This document shows, piece after piece, positions 46,929-55,621 of a DNA stretch of 64,000 bases; position 1 is the first letter of the stretch, and every line of letters starts with the position of its first letter. The notes under the pieces were generated by a model, which saw only the letters and a list, made by a program, of their open reading frames with translations, did no database searches and was not told where the DNA came from. This DNA is from Gaiellasilicea sp963850995 (lineage in GTDB: Bacteria; Actinomycetota; Thermoleophilia; Gaiellales; Gaiellaceae): positions 496,001-560,000 of the forward strand of contig CAWKNQ010000004.1 of the NCBI GenBank assembly GCA_963850995.1. The letters are read 5' to 3'. The translations under genes and the position numbers were made by a program.

Positions 46929-48223
46929 CAGCCCAGGAGCGAGCGCGCGGCGTGGCGGAGGAAGCCGACGCCGAGCCCGAGGTCGTCGACGTGCGTCCGC
47001 TCGTCGGCCGAGTGAATCAGCCGGCCGGCCAGCTCGGCGTCCATCACGTTCATCGGGAAGAAGCCGTAGGCGACGGTGCCGAACGCGTCCCGCAGCCAGT
47101 GCGAGTCGGTGAAGCCCGCACAGCAGAGCGGGGCGAGCTTCGCGCCCGGCTCGGTCTCCTCGACCCACGTCGCGATCGCGTCCCAGAGCGGCGTGCCGAG
47201 CGGCGAGCGGGTGCCGCCCCAGCGCTCGATCGTCTCCAGCTCGTAGTCCCCCTCGCCGAGGAACGAACGAAGCACCGGATCCACGTCCTCGGGCAGTTGC
47301 CCCGGGAGCAGCCGCCGGTCGACGGTGACCTCACACGTTCCAGGGACGACGTTCCGCTGCTTCGAGGCGTCGATCATCGTCGGCGAGAGCGTGAACGCGA
47401 GCAGCGGCTCGATCGTGTCCGCGGCGAGCGGGTCGACGGCGCGCAGGCGTTCGAGCACTTCGGCCGGGGGCGGCTGCTCGCCCAGCACGGCGTCGAGGAA
47501 GCCGGCCACCTCGGGCCCGATTGCCGGCTCCGGCTCGTAGGAGGCGAGCTTCTGGATCAACCCGGCGGCCTTGACGAGCGCGTTGTCGGCGATGCCCGGC
47601 ATCGACGCGTGCCCGCTGCGGCCGTGCACCCGCAGGGTGAAGGGCGACGACATCTTCTCCGCGCTGGCGCAGAGATAGACAGGCGTCCCGCCGAAGACGA
47701 TCCGCTCGCCGCCGCCCTCGTTGATCGCATAGTCGACCCGAACCGCGTCCGCGTGCTCCTCGCAGAGCCACTGGAGGCCGAAGGCCTTCCCGACCTCCTC
47801 GTCGGCCGCGGCGACGAAGACGAGGTCGCCGGAGGGCCTGAAGCCCTCACGGGCGAGCGAGGCGATGGCAATGGCGCTCGCGGCGACCTGATTCTTCATG
47901 TCGAGCGCGCCGCGCCCCCAGACGTGGTCGCCGTCGAGGTCGCCCGACCACGGGTCGCGCGACCACTCGGACGGGTCGGCGAGGACCGTGTCCGTGTGCG
48001 AGAGGAAGCAGAGGCTCGGCCCGTCGCCGCCGCGGAGGCGTGCAACGAGGTTCGCCCGCTCGGGCGTCCGCGCGTAGAGCTCGACCTCCACGCCGTTCGC
48101 CTCCAGGTACTCGCGCAGCAGCTCCGCCGCGAGCGTCTCGTTCCCGGGCGGGTTGACCGTGTTCAGCCGCAGCAGCCGCTGGAGCAGCTCCACGGCCTCG
48201 TCGCGGACCTCGGTGGCGCTCAC
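46928..48223 (-). CDS. M20 family metallopeptidase / deacylase
   Basis: A 431-residue protein starting at GTG 48223. The zinc site is built from FLSHTDTVLADPSEWS (His-x-Asp), GRGALDMKNQVAA (bridging Asp) and VAAADEEVGKAFG (catalytic Glu-Glu). A dimerisation domain with GRSGHASMPGIADNALV lies in the middle. M20 members hydrolyse N-acyl amino acids, dipeptides or succinyl-diaminopimelate. Being next to tryptophan dioxygenase suggests an amide substrate linked to amino acid breakdown, but that is only context. Confidence 0.87.
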   Translation of the reverse strand: MSATEVRDEAVELLQRLLRLNTVNPPGNETLAAELLREYLEANGVEVELYARTPERANLVARLRGGDGPSLCFLSHTDTVLADPSEWSRDPWSGDLDGDHVWGRGALDMKNQVAASAIAIASLAREGFRPSGDLVFVAAADEEVGKAFGLQWLCEEHADAVRVDYAINEGGGERIVFGGTPVYLCASAEKMSSPFTLRVHGRSGHASMPGIADNALVKAAGLIQKLASYEPEPAIGPEVAGFLDAVLGEQPPPAEVLERLRAVDPLAADTIEPLLAFTLSPTMIDASKQRNVVPGTCEVTVDRRLLPGQLPEDVDPVLRSFLGEGDYELETIERWGGTRSPLGTPLWDAIATWVEETEPGAKLAPLCCAGFTDSHWLRDAFGTVAYGFFPMNVMDAELAGRLIHSADERTHVDDLGLGVGFLRHAARSLLG

Positions 48224-48927
48224 TGTTCCTTGGAGAGCGCCGTCAGCTCGTTGCGCACACGCCAGAGCTCGGGGAAGAAGACGTGGTGAACGAGCCGGCC
48301 GAGCACCTCCACCGGCGTCCCCTGCGTCCCGACGACGGAGTCGCCGATCACCCGCGCCACCACCTTGTAGTGGCGGATCCGCCAGAGATTGATCCGCTCG
48401 TCCCACTCCATCAATGCCTCCGCCAGCTGGTAGAGCTCCTCGTGCTCACGCCCCTGCACGTAGACGTCCGCGAGCGTCAGCCCGGCCTGCTCCCGGAGGC
48501 CGTGGAAGGCCTGGCCGAGCGCCGGCGTCACGCGGCGGATCTCGCGCCAGCCCGGCGAGTCGAAGCCGCTGCCGTGGCCGAGCACCTTGCGGATCTCCTG
48601 GTACTCCCAGGGGGACATCTGCTCGAGCATGTCGAGCTGCTCCGTCGCGTATCGCATGCAGAGCGTGCTGCGGCGCAGGAGCCGCAGCGCCGGCGGGATC
48701 TCCCCCGCGACCAGGTGCTCGGTCGCTGCCTCGACGTCGTTCCACGCGAGCTTCAGCCAGAGCTCCGAGGACTGGTGCACGGTCTGGAAGAGGAGCTCGT
48801 CGCGGTGCACCCACTCGTCGGCGGTCTTCTGGAGGGCGAGCAGCTCCTCCGTGTTCAGGTACCGCTCGTAGTCGCTGGGCGCGTCGCCCGCGAGGATCGG
48901 CTCCGAGAAGTCCTCGTGCGTCGCCAC
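48220..48927 (-). CDS. kynA: Tryptophan 2,3-dioxygenase
   Basis: A 235-residue haem enzyme that opens the indole ring of L-tryptophan to N-formylkynurenine. The distal region LLFQTVHQSSELWLKLAWND contains the substrate-contacting His, and the proximal haem-ligand region is NLWRIRHYKVVARVIGDSVVG. GTG 48927 (ATHEDFSEPILAGD) is chosen because the conserved YERYLNTEELLALQ follows. Shorter than animal TDO but normal for bacteria. First gene of the six-gene operon and divergent from rarA, with only 20 bp between starts. Confidence 0.9.
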   Translation of the reverse strand: MATHEDFSEPILAGDAPSDYERYLNTEELLALQKTADEWVHRDELLFQTVHQSSELWLKLAWNDVEAATEHLVAGEIPPALRLLRRSTLCMRYATEQLDMLEQMSPWEYQEIRKVLGHGSGFDSPGWREIRRVTPALGQAFHGLREQAGLTLADVYVQGREHEELYQLAEALMEWDERINLWRIRHYKVVARVIGDSVVGTQGTPVEVLGRLVHHVFFPELWRVRNELTALSKEQ

Positions 48928-48947
48928 GCGCGGAGCATACTGGCCGC

Positions 48948-50222
48948 ATGGAAGACCTTTTCGCCGACGCAGCGCGCGAGCGTTCGGCCGAGCTTGCCCC
49001 GCTCGCGCTCCGTCTGCGGCCCCGCTCGCTGGACGAGCTCGTCGGCCAGCAGCACGTGCTCGGCGAGGGGTCGGCCCTGCGCGCCGCAATCGAGCAGGAC
49101 AGGCTTCGCTCGCTGATCCTCTACGGCCCTCCGGGGGTCGGGAAGACGACACTCGCCCGGATCGTCGCTGCGGAGACAGGGGCGGCGTTCGAGGAGCTCT
49201 CGGCGGTCTCGGCCCGCGTGGACGACGTCCGCGGCGTGATGCAGCGCGCCCGCGACCGGCTCGGCGGCTCGGGGCAGCGGACGATCCTCTTCCTCGACGA
49301 GATCCACCGCTTCAACAAGGCCCAGCAGGACACGCTTCTCCCCGCGGTCGAGGAGGGGCTCGTCACCCTGATCGGAGCGACGACCGAGAACCCGTACTTC
49401 GAGGTCAACTCGGCGCTCCTCTCCCGCTGCCAGGTCGTCGAGCTCGAGGCGCTCTCCGAAGAGGAGCTCTCCGTGGTCGTCCGGCGAGGCGCGGCCGCGA
49501 TCGGAGCCGAGCTCGACGACGAGCTCGTGGCCCTCGTTGCCCGACGCGCCGGCGGCGATGCCCGCACCGCCCTCTCGACCGTCGAGCTCGCCTGGGAGAC
49601 CGCGCAGGCCGAGGAGGCGCCGCTGGCCGAGCGCCACGTCGAGGACGCTGCGCGAAAGCGGCCGCTCCGCTACGACAAGGGAGCCGACCAGCACTACGAC
49701 TTCATCTCCGCGTTCATCAAGTCGATGCGCGGCTCCGACCCGGACGCCGCGGTCTACTACCTCGCCGCGATGCTCGAGGGCGGCGAGGATCCGCGTTTCA
49801 TCGCCCGCCGGATGACGATCTTCGCCTCCGAGGACGTCGGCAACGCCGACCCGCGCGCTCTGCAGGTCGCCGTCGCTGCCGCCCACGCGCTCGAGCACGT
49901 CGGGCTGCCCGAGGCGCAGCTCAATCTCGCCCAGGCCGCGATCTACCTCGCCACCGCTCCCAAGTCGAAGGCGAGCGCGAACGCGATCTGGTCGGCGCGC
50001 GAGGACGTGCGCAAGGGCGGCAACCTCCGACCGCCGCCGATGCTGCTCGACGCGAGCTACGCAGCCGCGAAGAAGCTCGGCCACGGCGTCGGCTACATCG
50101 ACCCGCACGTCGATCCGCGCGGCTCCGAGCTCGACTACCTGCCGGAGGAACTGCGAGGACGGCGGTACTATCGGCCCTCGGGCAACGGCGAGGAGGAGCG
50201 GGATGATCGAGACCGGGAGTGA
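48948..50222 (+). CDS. rarA: Replication-associated recombination ATPase RarA (MgsA)
   Basis: A 424-residue AAA+ protein. It starts at ATG 48948, has RLRPRSLDELVGQQHVLGEG, Walker A LYGPPGVGKTTLA (60-67 for GPPGVGKT), Walker B ILFLDEIHRFNKAQQD, sensor I IGATTENPYFEVN and the C-terminal RarA-specific YDFISAFIKSMRGSDPDAA with MTIFASEDVGNADP. It acts at stalled replication forks. The end overlaps the peroxiredoxin gene by 20 bases. Confidence 0.95.
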   Translation: MEDLFADAARERSAELAPLALRLRPRSLDELVGQQHVLGEGSALRAAIEQDRLRSLILYGPPGVGKTTLARIVAAETGAAFEELSAVSARVDDVRGVMQRARDRLGGSGQRTILFLDEIHRFNKAQQDTLLPAVEEGLVTLIGATTENPYFEVNSALLSRCQVVELEALSEEELSVVVRRGAAAIGAELDDELVALVARRAGGDARTALSTVELAWETAQAEEAPLAERHVEDAARKRPLRYDKGADQHYDFISAFIKSMRGSDPDAAVYYLAAMLEGGEDPRFIARRMTIFASEDVGNADPRALQVAVAAAHALEHVGLPEAQLNLAQAAIYLATAPKSKASANAIWSAREDVRKGGNLRPPPMLLDASYAAAKKLGHGVGYIDPHVDPRGSELDYLPEELRGRRYYRPSGNGEEERDDRDRE

Positions 50223-50661
50223 GGCGCCGGACTTCGACCTCGAGGTCGACAAGGCGACGCGGTCCCGCCTCGCCGACTATCGCGGCCGCCGCAACGTTCT
50301 GCTCGTCTTCCATCCCTTCGCGTTCACGCCCGTCTGCGAGGAGGAAGCACGCGATTTGCAGGAGAATCTGCCCTCATTCGAGAGCTCCGACACCGATGTC
50401 GTGCTCGTCTCCTGCGACTCCGCCCCGGCCCGGCAGGCGTGGAAGGAGAAGCTCGGTCTCACGTACACGCTCGCGTCGGACTTCTGGCCGCACGGTGCGG
50501 CGGCGAAGGCTTACGGCGTCTTCGACGAGACGCGCGGCGCGCCGGTGCGCGGCACCTTCCTGATCGACAAGCAGGGCATGGTCGTCTGGAGCCTCGTCAA
50601 CGACGCGGACACGCGCCGTACGGAGCTCGTCTCCGGGCCGCTCGGCGTCACCGCCGGTTGA
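50203..50661 (+). CDS. AhpE-like peroxiredoxin
   Basis: A 152-residue thiol peroxidase. The peroxidatic cysteine is in VFHPFAFTPVCEEEARDL, where the usual Thr-x-x-Cys is kept as T-P-V-C. Only one other cysteine (VLVSCDSAP) is present, so a 1-Cys or atypical mechanism is possible. It has WPHGAAAKAYGVF and GTFLIDKQGMVVWS, typical of the AhpE/BCP group. It overlaps rarA upstream and an alpha/beta hydrolase downstream. Confidence 0.87.
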   Translation: MIETGSEAPDFDLEVDKATRSRLADYRGRRNVLLVFHPFAFTPVCEEEARDLQENLPSFESSDTDVVLVSCDSAPARQAWKEKLGLTYTLASDFWPHGAAAKAYGVFDETRGAPVRGTFLIDKQGMVVWSLVNDADTRRTELVSGPLGVTAG

Positions 50662-51425
50662 CGCTCGCCTGGTACGAGTGGGGCGACCCTGGTCTTCCGT
50701 CGCTCGTCTGCCTGCACGGCGTCACGAGCCACGGCCGCCACTTCGACCAGTTGGGAGAGCGCCTGGCGGACCGGTTCCACGTGGTCGCGCTCGACTTGCG
50801 CGGGCACGCCGACTCGACCTGGGAGCCGCCCTGGAACGTCGAGCAGCACGTCGCCGACGTGCTCGAGGCGGCCCCGTCGGAGCGCTGCAGCTGGCTCGGC
50901 CACTCGTTCGGAGGCCGGATCGCGTACGAGGTGGCAGCGGCCTCGCCGGAACGCGTCGAGCGGCTCGTGCTGCTCGACCCGGCCATCCGGCTGCCGCCGC
51001 ACGTGGGCCTCGCGTCCGCCGAGAACGCGCGGACGGACCGCTCCTACGCGTCCTTCGCGGAGGGCATCGACCGCCGCTACGAGGAGAGCGTGCTCACGAC
51101 CGCGCCGCGCGAGCTCGTCGAGGGCTCGCTGCGCGAGCATCTGGTCGCGGACGGCGACGGCCGCTTCCGCTATCGCTACTGCCAGAGCGCCGTGGTCGCA
51201 GCCTACGGCGAGATGACGCGGGAGCCGCCGGCCTTCGAGCGCGTCCGGATCCCGACGCTGCTCGTGCTCGGCGAGACCTCGTACCTGCCCTACGACCACC
51301 TGCTCGACCAGCACTCCGAAGCGCTGGGTGACCTGCTCGAGGTCGCCCGCATCCCGGCCGGGCACACGGTGCTCTGGGATGCGCTCGACGACACCGTGGG
51401 CGCCGTCGAGCGCTTTCTCAGCTAG
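50658..51425 (+). CDS. Alpha/beta hydrolase fold protein
   Basis: A 255-residue protein starting at TTG 50658 (TTGA overlap with the peroxiredoxin stop). The oxyanion loop is VCLHGVTSHGRHFD, the nucleophile elbow is SWLGHSFGGRIAYE (Ser in G-H-S-F-G), and the catalytic His is in IPAGHTVLWDALDDTV. Substrate unknown; carboxylesterases and C-C hydrolases share this pattern. Its stop shares CTAG with the convergent FMN reductase gene. Confidence 0.85.
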   Translation: MTLAWYEWGDPGLPSLVCLHGVTSHGRHFDQLGERLADRFHVVALDLRGHADSTWEPPWNVEQHVADVLEAAPSERCSWLGHSFGGRIAYEVAAASPERVERLVLLDPAIRLPPHVGLASAENARTDRSYASFAEGIDRRYEESVLTTAPRELVEGSLREHLVADGDGRFRYRYCQSAVVAAYGEMTREPPAFERVRIPTLLVLGETSYLPYDHLLDQHSEALGDLLEVARIPAGHTVLWDALDDTVGAVERFLS

Positions 51426-51973
51426 GCCGCGACTCTCTCGCGCGCCTCGACCGCCGCGGCAAGTGCGTCGACGACGGTGCGAAGCTCGTCAAGGAGCGTC
51501 GCGTCGACGCCGTCTGCGAGGCGCTCGTGCGCCTTCGGCACGGCGACGGTGTCCTCGAGCGTCCGCGCGCCGAGAGCGCCGAGCACCTTGCGGGTCTCGG
51601 CCGCGGCCCAGACGCCGCCGAACATCCCGGTGCTCGACGAGAGCACCGCGACCGGCTTGTTCCGCACCGGCGACTCGGCGAGCGGGCGCGAGACCCAGTC
51701 GAGCGCATTCTTGAGCACGCCGGGAATCGACGAGTTGTACTCAGGCGTGGCCACGAGCACGGCGTCGGCCTCGTCCAGTGCCTTCCTGAGGCGCTCGACC
51801 GCGGCCGGCTGTGCGCCGGGGAAGTCGTCGTCCGCGTCGTAGGGCGGGATCTCCTTCAGCCTGCCGAAGAGCTCGACGTCCACGCCGTCGGGCGCGACCG
51901 CGGCAGCCGCCTGGAGCAGGTCGGTGTTGTGGGAGCCGGCGCGGAGGCTGCCGCTGATCGCGAGGATCTTCAC
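51422..51973 (-). CDS. NADPH-dependent FMN reductase family protein
   Basis: A 183-residue flavodoxin-like protein. FMN-phosphate loop AISGSLRAGSHNTDLL at the N-terminus, VLVATPEYNSSIPGVLKNALDW in the middle and VLSSSTGMFGGVWAAAETR. These are the hallmarks of the ChrR/NADPH-dependent FMN reductase family, which reduces quinones, azo dyes or metals. It lies four bases upstream of the yceI stop on the same strand, with no real gap between the genes. Confidence 0.88.
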   Translation of the reverse strand: MKILAISGSLRAGSHNTDLLQAAAAVAPDGVDVELFGRLKEIPPYDADDDFPGAQPAAVERLRKALDEADAVLVATPEYNSSIPGVLKNALDWVSRPLAESPVRNKPVAVLSSSTGMFGGVWAAAETRKVLGALGARTLEDTVAVPKAHERLADGVDATLLDELRTVVDALAAAVEARERVAA

Positions 51974-51977
51974 CCGT

Positions 51978-52517
51978 CTACGCCTGCACCAGCGCGAGGT
52001 TGGCGGTGATGACGACGTCGTCGTCGAGCATCGAACCGCCGCCCGGCAGGTCGGCGTTCCAGCTGACCCGAAGTCGCGGCGGTTGATCGTGGTCTCGAGG
52101 TCGAGCCCGATCCGCTCGTTTCCGTAGCCGTCCGTGATCGGCCCGGAGAACGTGCCGGCGATCTCGACCGGGCGCGCGACGCCGCTTGAGGGTCAGGTCG
52201 CCTGCGATGGAGACGCGCTCGCCCTCCCGCTCGATCGAGTGGGAGACGAAGCGCAGCTCGGGGTACTGCTCCGCGTCGAAGAAGTCGGGGGTCTGAAGGT
52301 GGCCGGCGAGGTTCGGGTCGTCGACGATGACGCTCGCGACCTTGGCGGTGCCCGCGAGCCTTCCGTCGACGAGCTGTGCGTCGAATTCGCCGAACGTGCC
52401 CCGGAACGTCATCACGCCGCTGTGCTTGACGGCGAAGCCGATGCTCGAATGGATGGGGTCGAGGCCTGCCAGCTGCCGACCGGAATCTGTGTGAGTGGTC
52501 TGTTCTGTCGTGCTCAT
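51978..52517 (-). CDS. YceI family lipocalin-like protein, two compensating one-base frameshifts
   Basis: Starts at ATG 52517 and has LDPIHSSIGFAVKHSGVMTFRG, FDAEQYPELRFVSHSI and at the end SWNADLPGGGSMLDDDVVIT. The middle (about 52072-52194) is out of frame. Read one base over it gives GVARPVEIAGTFSGPITDGY and LETTINRRDFG, the normal YceI sequence. One extra base near 52194 and one missing G near 52072 account for this. YceI proteins bind isoprenoids in a lipocalin fold. No signal peptide, so cytoplasmic. Divergent from marR. Confidence 0.85.
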   Translation of the reverse strand: MSTTEQTTHTDSGRQLAGLDPIHSSIGFAVKHSGVMTFRGTFGEFDAQLVDGRLAGTAKVASVIVDDPNLAGHLQTPDFFDAEQYPELRFVSHSIEREGERVSIAGDLTLKRRRAPGRDRRHVLRADHGRLRKRADRARPRDHDQPPRLRVSWNADLPGGGSMLDDDVVITANLALVQA

Positions 52518-52543
52518 TGCTCTCCCCTTGGTTGTGGTGTATT

Positions 52544-52557
52544 CTTGAGGGCGCAAG
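52544..52557. promoter_or_regulatory. Candidate MarR operator between yceI and marR
   Basis: CTTG-AGGGCG-CAAG is an interrupted palindrome in the 59-bp divergent region. It is flanked by TT and CAA that partly extend the symmetry. MarR proteins usually bind such sites beside their own gene and a divergent target. No footprint evidence is available here. Confidence 0.4.
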
Positions 52558-52576
52558 CAACTGTAGAGGAAAAAGA

Positions 52577-53047
52577 TTGAGTCGTCAAGTAACTAGTGAA
52601 CGAACCGTCGAGATCGAGACATTCGCCCGTCTGATGCGGGCGCACAGCATTCTGCGGCGGGAGCTCGAGGCAGAGGTGCTCACCCCGCGGGGCCTGACCC
52701 TCAACGACTTCGAGGCGCTCTACCACCTCTACCGCGCCGACGAGCAGCGGCTTCGCCGCATCGACCTCGTCAACCTGCTCATGCTGACGCCGTCCGGCGT
52801 GACGCGGCTGCTCGAAGGGCTGCAGGCGACCGGTCTCGTCGAGAACAAGCACTGCGAGGACGACGCCCGCGTCACCTGGGCCGCTCTCACAGACGAGGGT
52901 CGCGGCACGCTCGAGTGCGTCGGCGTGGAGCACGCCGAGCTCCTTCGCGCGCTCTTCCGCGGCGCTCTCGATGAGGACGAGGTCGTTCACCTGAGCGAGC
53001 TGCTCGGCCGCCTGCCCGGCGTGGGCGCCGGCAGCTGCGTTAGCTAG
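52577..53047 (+). CDS. MarR family transcriptional regulator
   Basis: A 156-residue winged-helix protein starting at TTG 52577, preceded by an AGAGGAAAAA ribosome site. The DNA-binding part includes LTLNDFEALYHLYRADEQRL, LVNLLMLTPSGVTRLLEGLQ and wing residues DDARVTWAALTDEGRG. The C-terminal helix forms the dimer. It probably represses itself and the divergent yceI. Its only possible redox cysteines are Cys95-like (NKHCEDD) and others near the C-terminus. The stop shares CTAG with the convergent aminotransferase gene. Confidence 0.88.
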   Translation: MSRQVTSERTVEIETFARLMRAHSILRRELEAEVLTPRGLTLNDFEALYHLYRADEQRLRRIDLVNLLMLTPSGVTRLLEGLQATGLVENKHCEDDARVTWAALTDEGRGTLECVGVEHAELLRALFRGALDEDEVVHLSELLGRLPGVGAGSCVS

Positions 53048-54396
53048 CTCACGTACTCGTCGGCGATCGCGAGCGCGTCGTCGAGGACGGTCAGGCCCTC
53101 GTCGAGCTCCTCGCGGGTGATCGTGAGCGGCGGGACGATCATGACCACGTTCCAGTGCGTCATCAGGTAGAGCCCGGCCTCGAGGGCGGCCTTCTGCAGC
53201 CTCGCCACCGGGGCCGCCGCCTCGCCGCCGGCGTTGAAGGGGACGAGCATCTCCTTCGTCTCGCGGTTCTTGACGAGCTCGAGCCCCCAGAAGAGACCGA
53301 GCCCGCGCACGTCGCCGATCGATGGGTGCCTCGCGGCGAGAGCGGGTAGCGCCTCGGCGAGGTAGGCGCCCTGCTCGGCCGCGTTCTCCACGATTCCCTC
53401 CTCCTGGAAGGCCTCGATCGAAGCGACGGCGGAGGCGCAGGCGAGCGGGTGGCCGGAGTACGTGAGCCCGCCGGCGAGGAAGCGGTCGCGCATCTCGTCG
53501 CCGATCGGCTCGGAGACGATCATCGCCCCGAGCGGGACGTAGCCGGAGTTGATCCCCTTCGCGACGGTGAGGATGTCGGGGACGACGTCCCAGTGCTCGC
53601 ACGCGAACCACTTGCCGGTGCGGCCGAAGCCGGCCATCACCTCGTCGCAGATGAGCAGGATCCCGTACCGGTCGCACGTCTCGCGGATCGACTGGAGATA
53701 GCCGTCGGGCGGGACGATCACCCCGTTCGTGCCGACGACGGTCTCGAGGATGACCGCCGCAACGGTGTGCGCCCCCTCGTACTGGAGGATCTCCTCGAGG
53801 TGCGGCGCGCCCGAGCAGACGGGGCAGGGGTCGGGATGGCCCGCCGGGCAGCGGTAGCTGTACGGGTCGAGCATCCGCACGACGCCGGGCAGGCCGGGCT
53901 CAGCGTGCCAGCGGCGCGGATCGCCGGTGAGCGTGATCGCGCCGCCCGTGGCGCCGTGGTAGGAGCGGTAGCGGGCGACGATCTTGTGCCGGCCGGTGAC
54001 CCAGCGCGCGACCTTGATCGCGTTCTCGTTCGCTTCGGCGCCGCCGTTCGTGAAGAACGACATCTTGAGGTCTCCCGGCGTGATCTCGGCGAGCATCCGC
54101 CCGAGCGTCGAGCGCGGCTCGGTTGCCATCGGCGGGCCGATCGTGCACAGCTTCTCCGCCTGCTCCTTGATCGCCGCGATCACCTTCGGGTGCCCGTGGC
54201 CGATCGAGACGTTGACGAGCTGCGACGCGAAGTCGAGGTAGCGCTTCCCGTCGTAGTCCCAGAAGTGACGACCCTCGGCGCCGGCGACCGGGATCGGGTC
54301 GATCGCGCTTTGCACCGACCACGAGTGGAGGACGAACTCCTTCGCGTCGGCTTTGACCTGCGCGCCAAGCTGCGGATTCGTCTCGATCGTCGCCAT
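53044..54396 (-). CDS. Class III PLP-dependent aminotransferase
   Basis: A 450-residue enzyme of the omega-amino acid:pyruvate/taurine aminotransferase type. Typical parts are FWDYDGKRYLDFASQLVNVS, SFFTNGGAEANENAIKVAR, ICDEVMAGFGRTGKWFACE and the PLP lysine in LTVAKGINSGYVPLGAM. A CxxC-like loop, YRCPAGHPDPCPVCSG, in the middle resembles that of 2-aminoadipate/taurine-type relatives. With mmsA nearby, a role in beta-alanine or omega-amino acid catabolism is plausible; the substrate is not proven. Confidence 0.82.
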   Translation of the reverse strand: MATIETNPQLGAQVKADAKEFVLHSWSVQSAIDPIPVAGAEGRHFWDYDGKRYLDFASQLVNVSIGHGHPKVIAAIKEQAEKLCTIGPPMATEPRSTLGRMLAEITPGDLKMSFFTNGGAEANENAIKVARWVTGRHKIVARYRSYHGATGGAITLTGDPRRWHAEPGLPGVVRMLDPYSYRCPAGHPDPCPVCSGAPHLEEILQYEGAHTVAAVILETVVGTNGVIVPPDGYLQSIRETCDRYGILLICDEVMAGFGRTGKWFACEHWDVVPDILTVAKGINSGYVPLGAMIVSEPIGDEMRDRFLAGGLTYSGHPLACASAVASIEAFQEEGIVENAAEQGAYLAEALPALAARHPSIGDVRGLGLFWGLELVKNRETKEMLVPFNAGGEAAAPVARLQKAALEAGLYLMTHWNVVMIVPPLTITREELDEGLTVLDDALAIADEYVS

Positions 54397-54405
54397 ACCG
54401 AAAGC

Positions 54406-55578
54406 CTACTCCCGGATCGCCGCCCCGGTCTCGAGGTCGAAGAAGTGGAGCCGGCGCAGATCGACGGCCACCTCGACCGGCTCCCCCTCGCGGGCCTGCG
54501 ATTCGCGTCCGACCCGCGCGACGAACGGCGTGCCCCGCGCCTCGGCGTGCTGCTCGAGCGCCGCGACCGCCTCGGCCGCGTCGACGGCGTCCCTGACGTC
54601 CTCGGTGGCGACGTGCGACGCGTCGATCGAGAAGTGGAGGAAGATCTCCGCTCCCATGTCCTCGCGCAGCTCGACCGTGACGGGGAGCCGGCTCCCGTCA
54701 GGCGCCGTCGAAAGGGCTGCGTCCTCGAGATCCTCCGGCCGGATCCCCAGCGCGACCTTGCGCCCTTCGTACGGACCGAGCCCGCCGCGGCCGTCGAGCG
54801 GCAGCGTGTGCGGGCCGAAGCGCACCTGTCCCTCTGAGACCTCCGCCTCGACGAGGTTCATCGCGGGCGACCCGATGAACTCGGCCACGAACAGGTTGAC
54901 CGGCGCGTTGTAGAGGTTCGGCGGCGTGTCCAGCTGCTGGAGCTCGCCCTTGCGCATCACGGCGACCCGGTCGCCGAGAGTCATCGCCTCCGATTGGTCG
55001 TGGGTGACGTAGATCGTGGTCACGCTCAGGTCGCGCTGGATGCGCGCGATCTCGGCGCGCATCTGCACGCGCAGCTTCGCGTCGAGGTTCGAGAGCGGCT
55101 CGTCCATCAGGAACGCCCGCGGCTCGCGCACGATCGCCCGGCCCATCGCGACCCGCTGCCGCTGCCCGCCGGAGAGCGTCCTCGGCTTCTTGACGAGAAC
55201 GTCGTCGAGCCCGAGCACGCCGGCCGCCTTGCGCACGCGCCGGTCCCGCTCGGGCTTGTCGATCCCGCGCATCTTGAGCGCGAACGCCATGTTGTCGTAC
55301 GCGTTCATGTGCGGGTAGAGCGCGTAGTTCTGGAAGATCATCGCCACGTCGCGATCCTTCGGAGGCAGCTCGTTGACCGCCGTGTCGCCGATCCAGATCG
55401 TTCCCTCCGTGATCTCCTCGAGGCCCGCGATCATCCGCAGCGCCGAGGTCTTGCCGCAGCCCGACGGGCCCACGAACACCATCAGCTCGCCGTCCTCGAT
55501 CGCGAGGTCGAGCTCGTGGACCGCGCGCGTACCGTCCGCATAGACCTTCGAGACGTTCTCGAGGGCGATTCGGGCCAC
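54406..55578 (-). CDS. CUT1-type sugar ABC transporter ATPase (MalK/UgpC/MsmK-like)
   Basis: A 390-residue ATPase. Walker A GPSGCGKT (37-44), Q-loop MIFQNYALYPHMN, signature LSGGQRQRVAMGRA and Walker B AFLMDEPLSNLDAKL are intact. The C-terminal OB-type regulatory domain is that of MalK-like proteins but carries an extra insert of about 30 residues with HVATEDVRDAVDAAEAV. GTG 55578 is preferred to an upstream TTG (55599) because homologues start at ARIALENVSK. Divergent from the permease genes, with a 43-bp shared control region. Confidence 0.88.
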   Translation of the reverse strand: MARIALENVSKVYADGTRAVHELDLAIEDGELMVFVGPSGCGKTSALRMIAGLEEITEGTIWIGDTAVNELPPKDRDVAMIFQNYALYPHMNAYDNMAFALKMRGIDKPERDRRVRKAAGVLGLDDVLVKKPRTLSGGQRQRVAMGRAIVREPRAFLMDEPLSNLDAKLRVQMRAEIARIQRDLSVTTIYVTHDQSEAMTLGDRVAVMRKGELQQLDTPPNLYNAPVNLFVAEFIGSPAMNLVEAEVSEGQVRFGPHTLPLDGRGGLGPYEGRKVALGIRPEDLEDAALSTAPDGSRLPVTVELREDMGAEIFLHFSIDASHVATEDVRDAVDAAEAVAALEQHAEARGTPFVARVGRESQAREGEPVEVAVDLRRLHFFDLETGAAIRE

Positions 55579-55621
55579 GCCGTCGGGGACATTAACCAAA
55601 CCGACTCGTTAGGATCGACAG

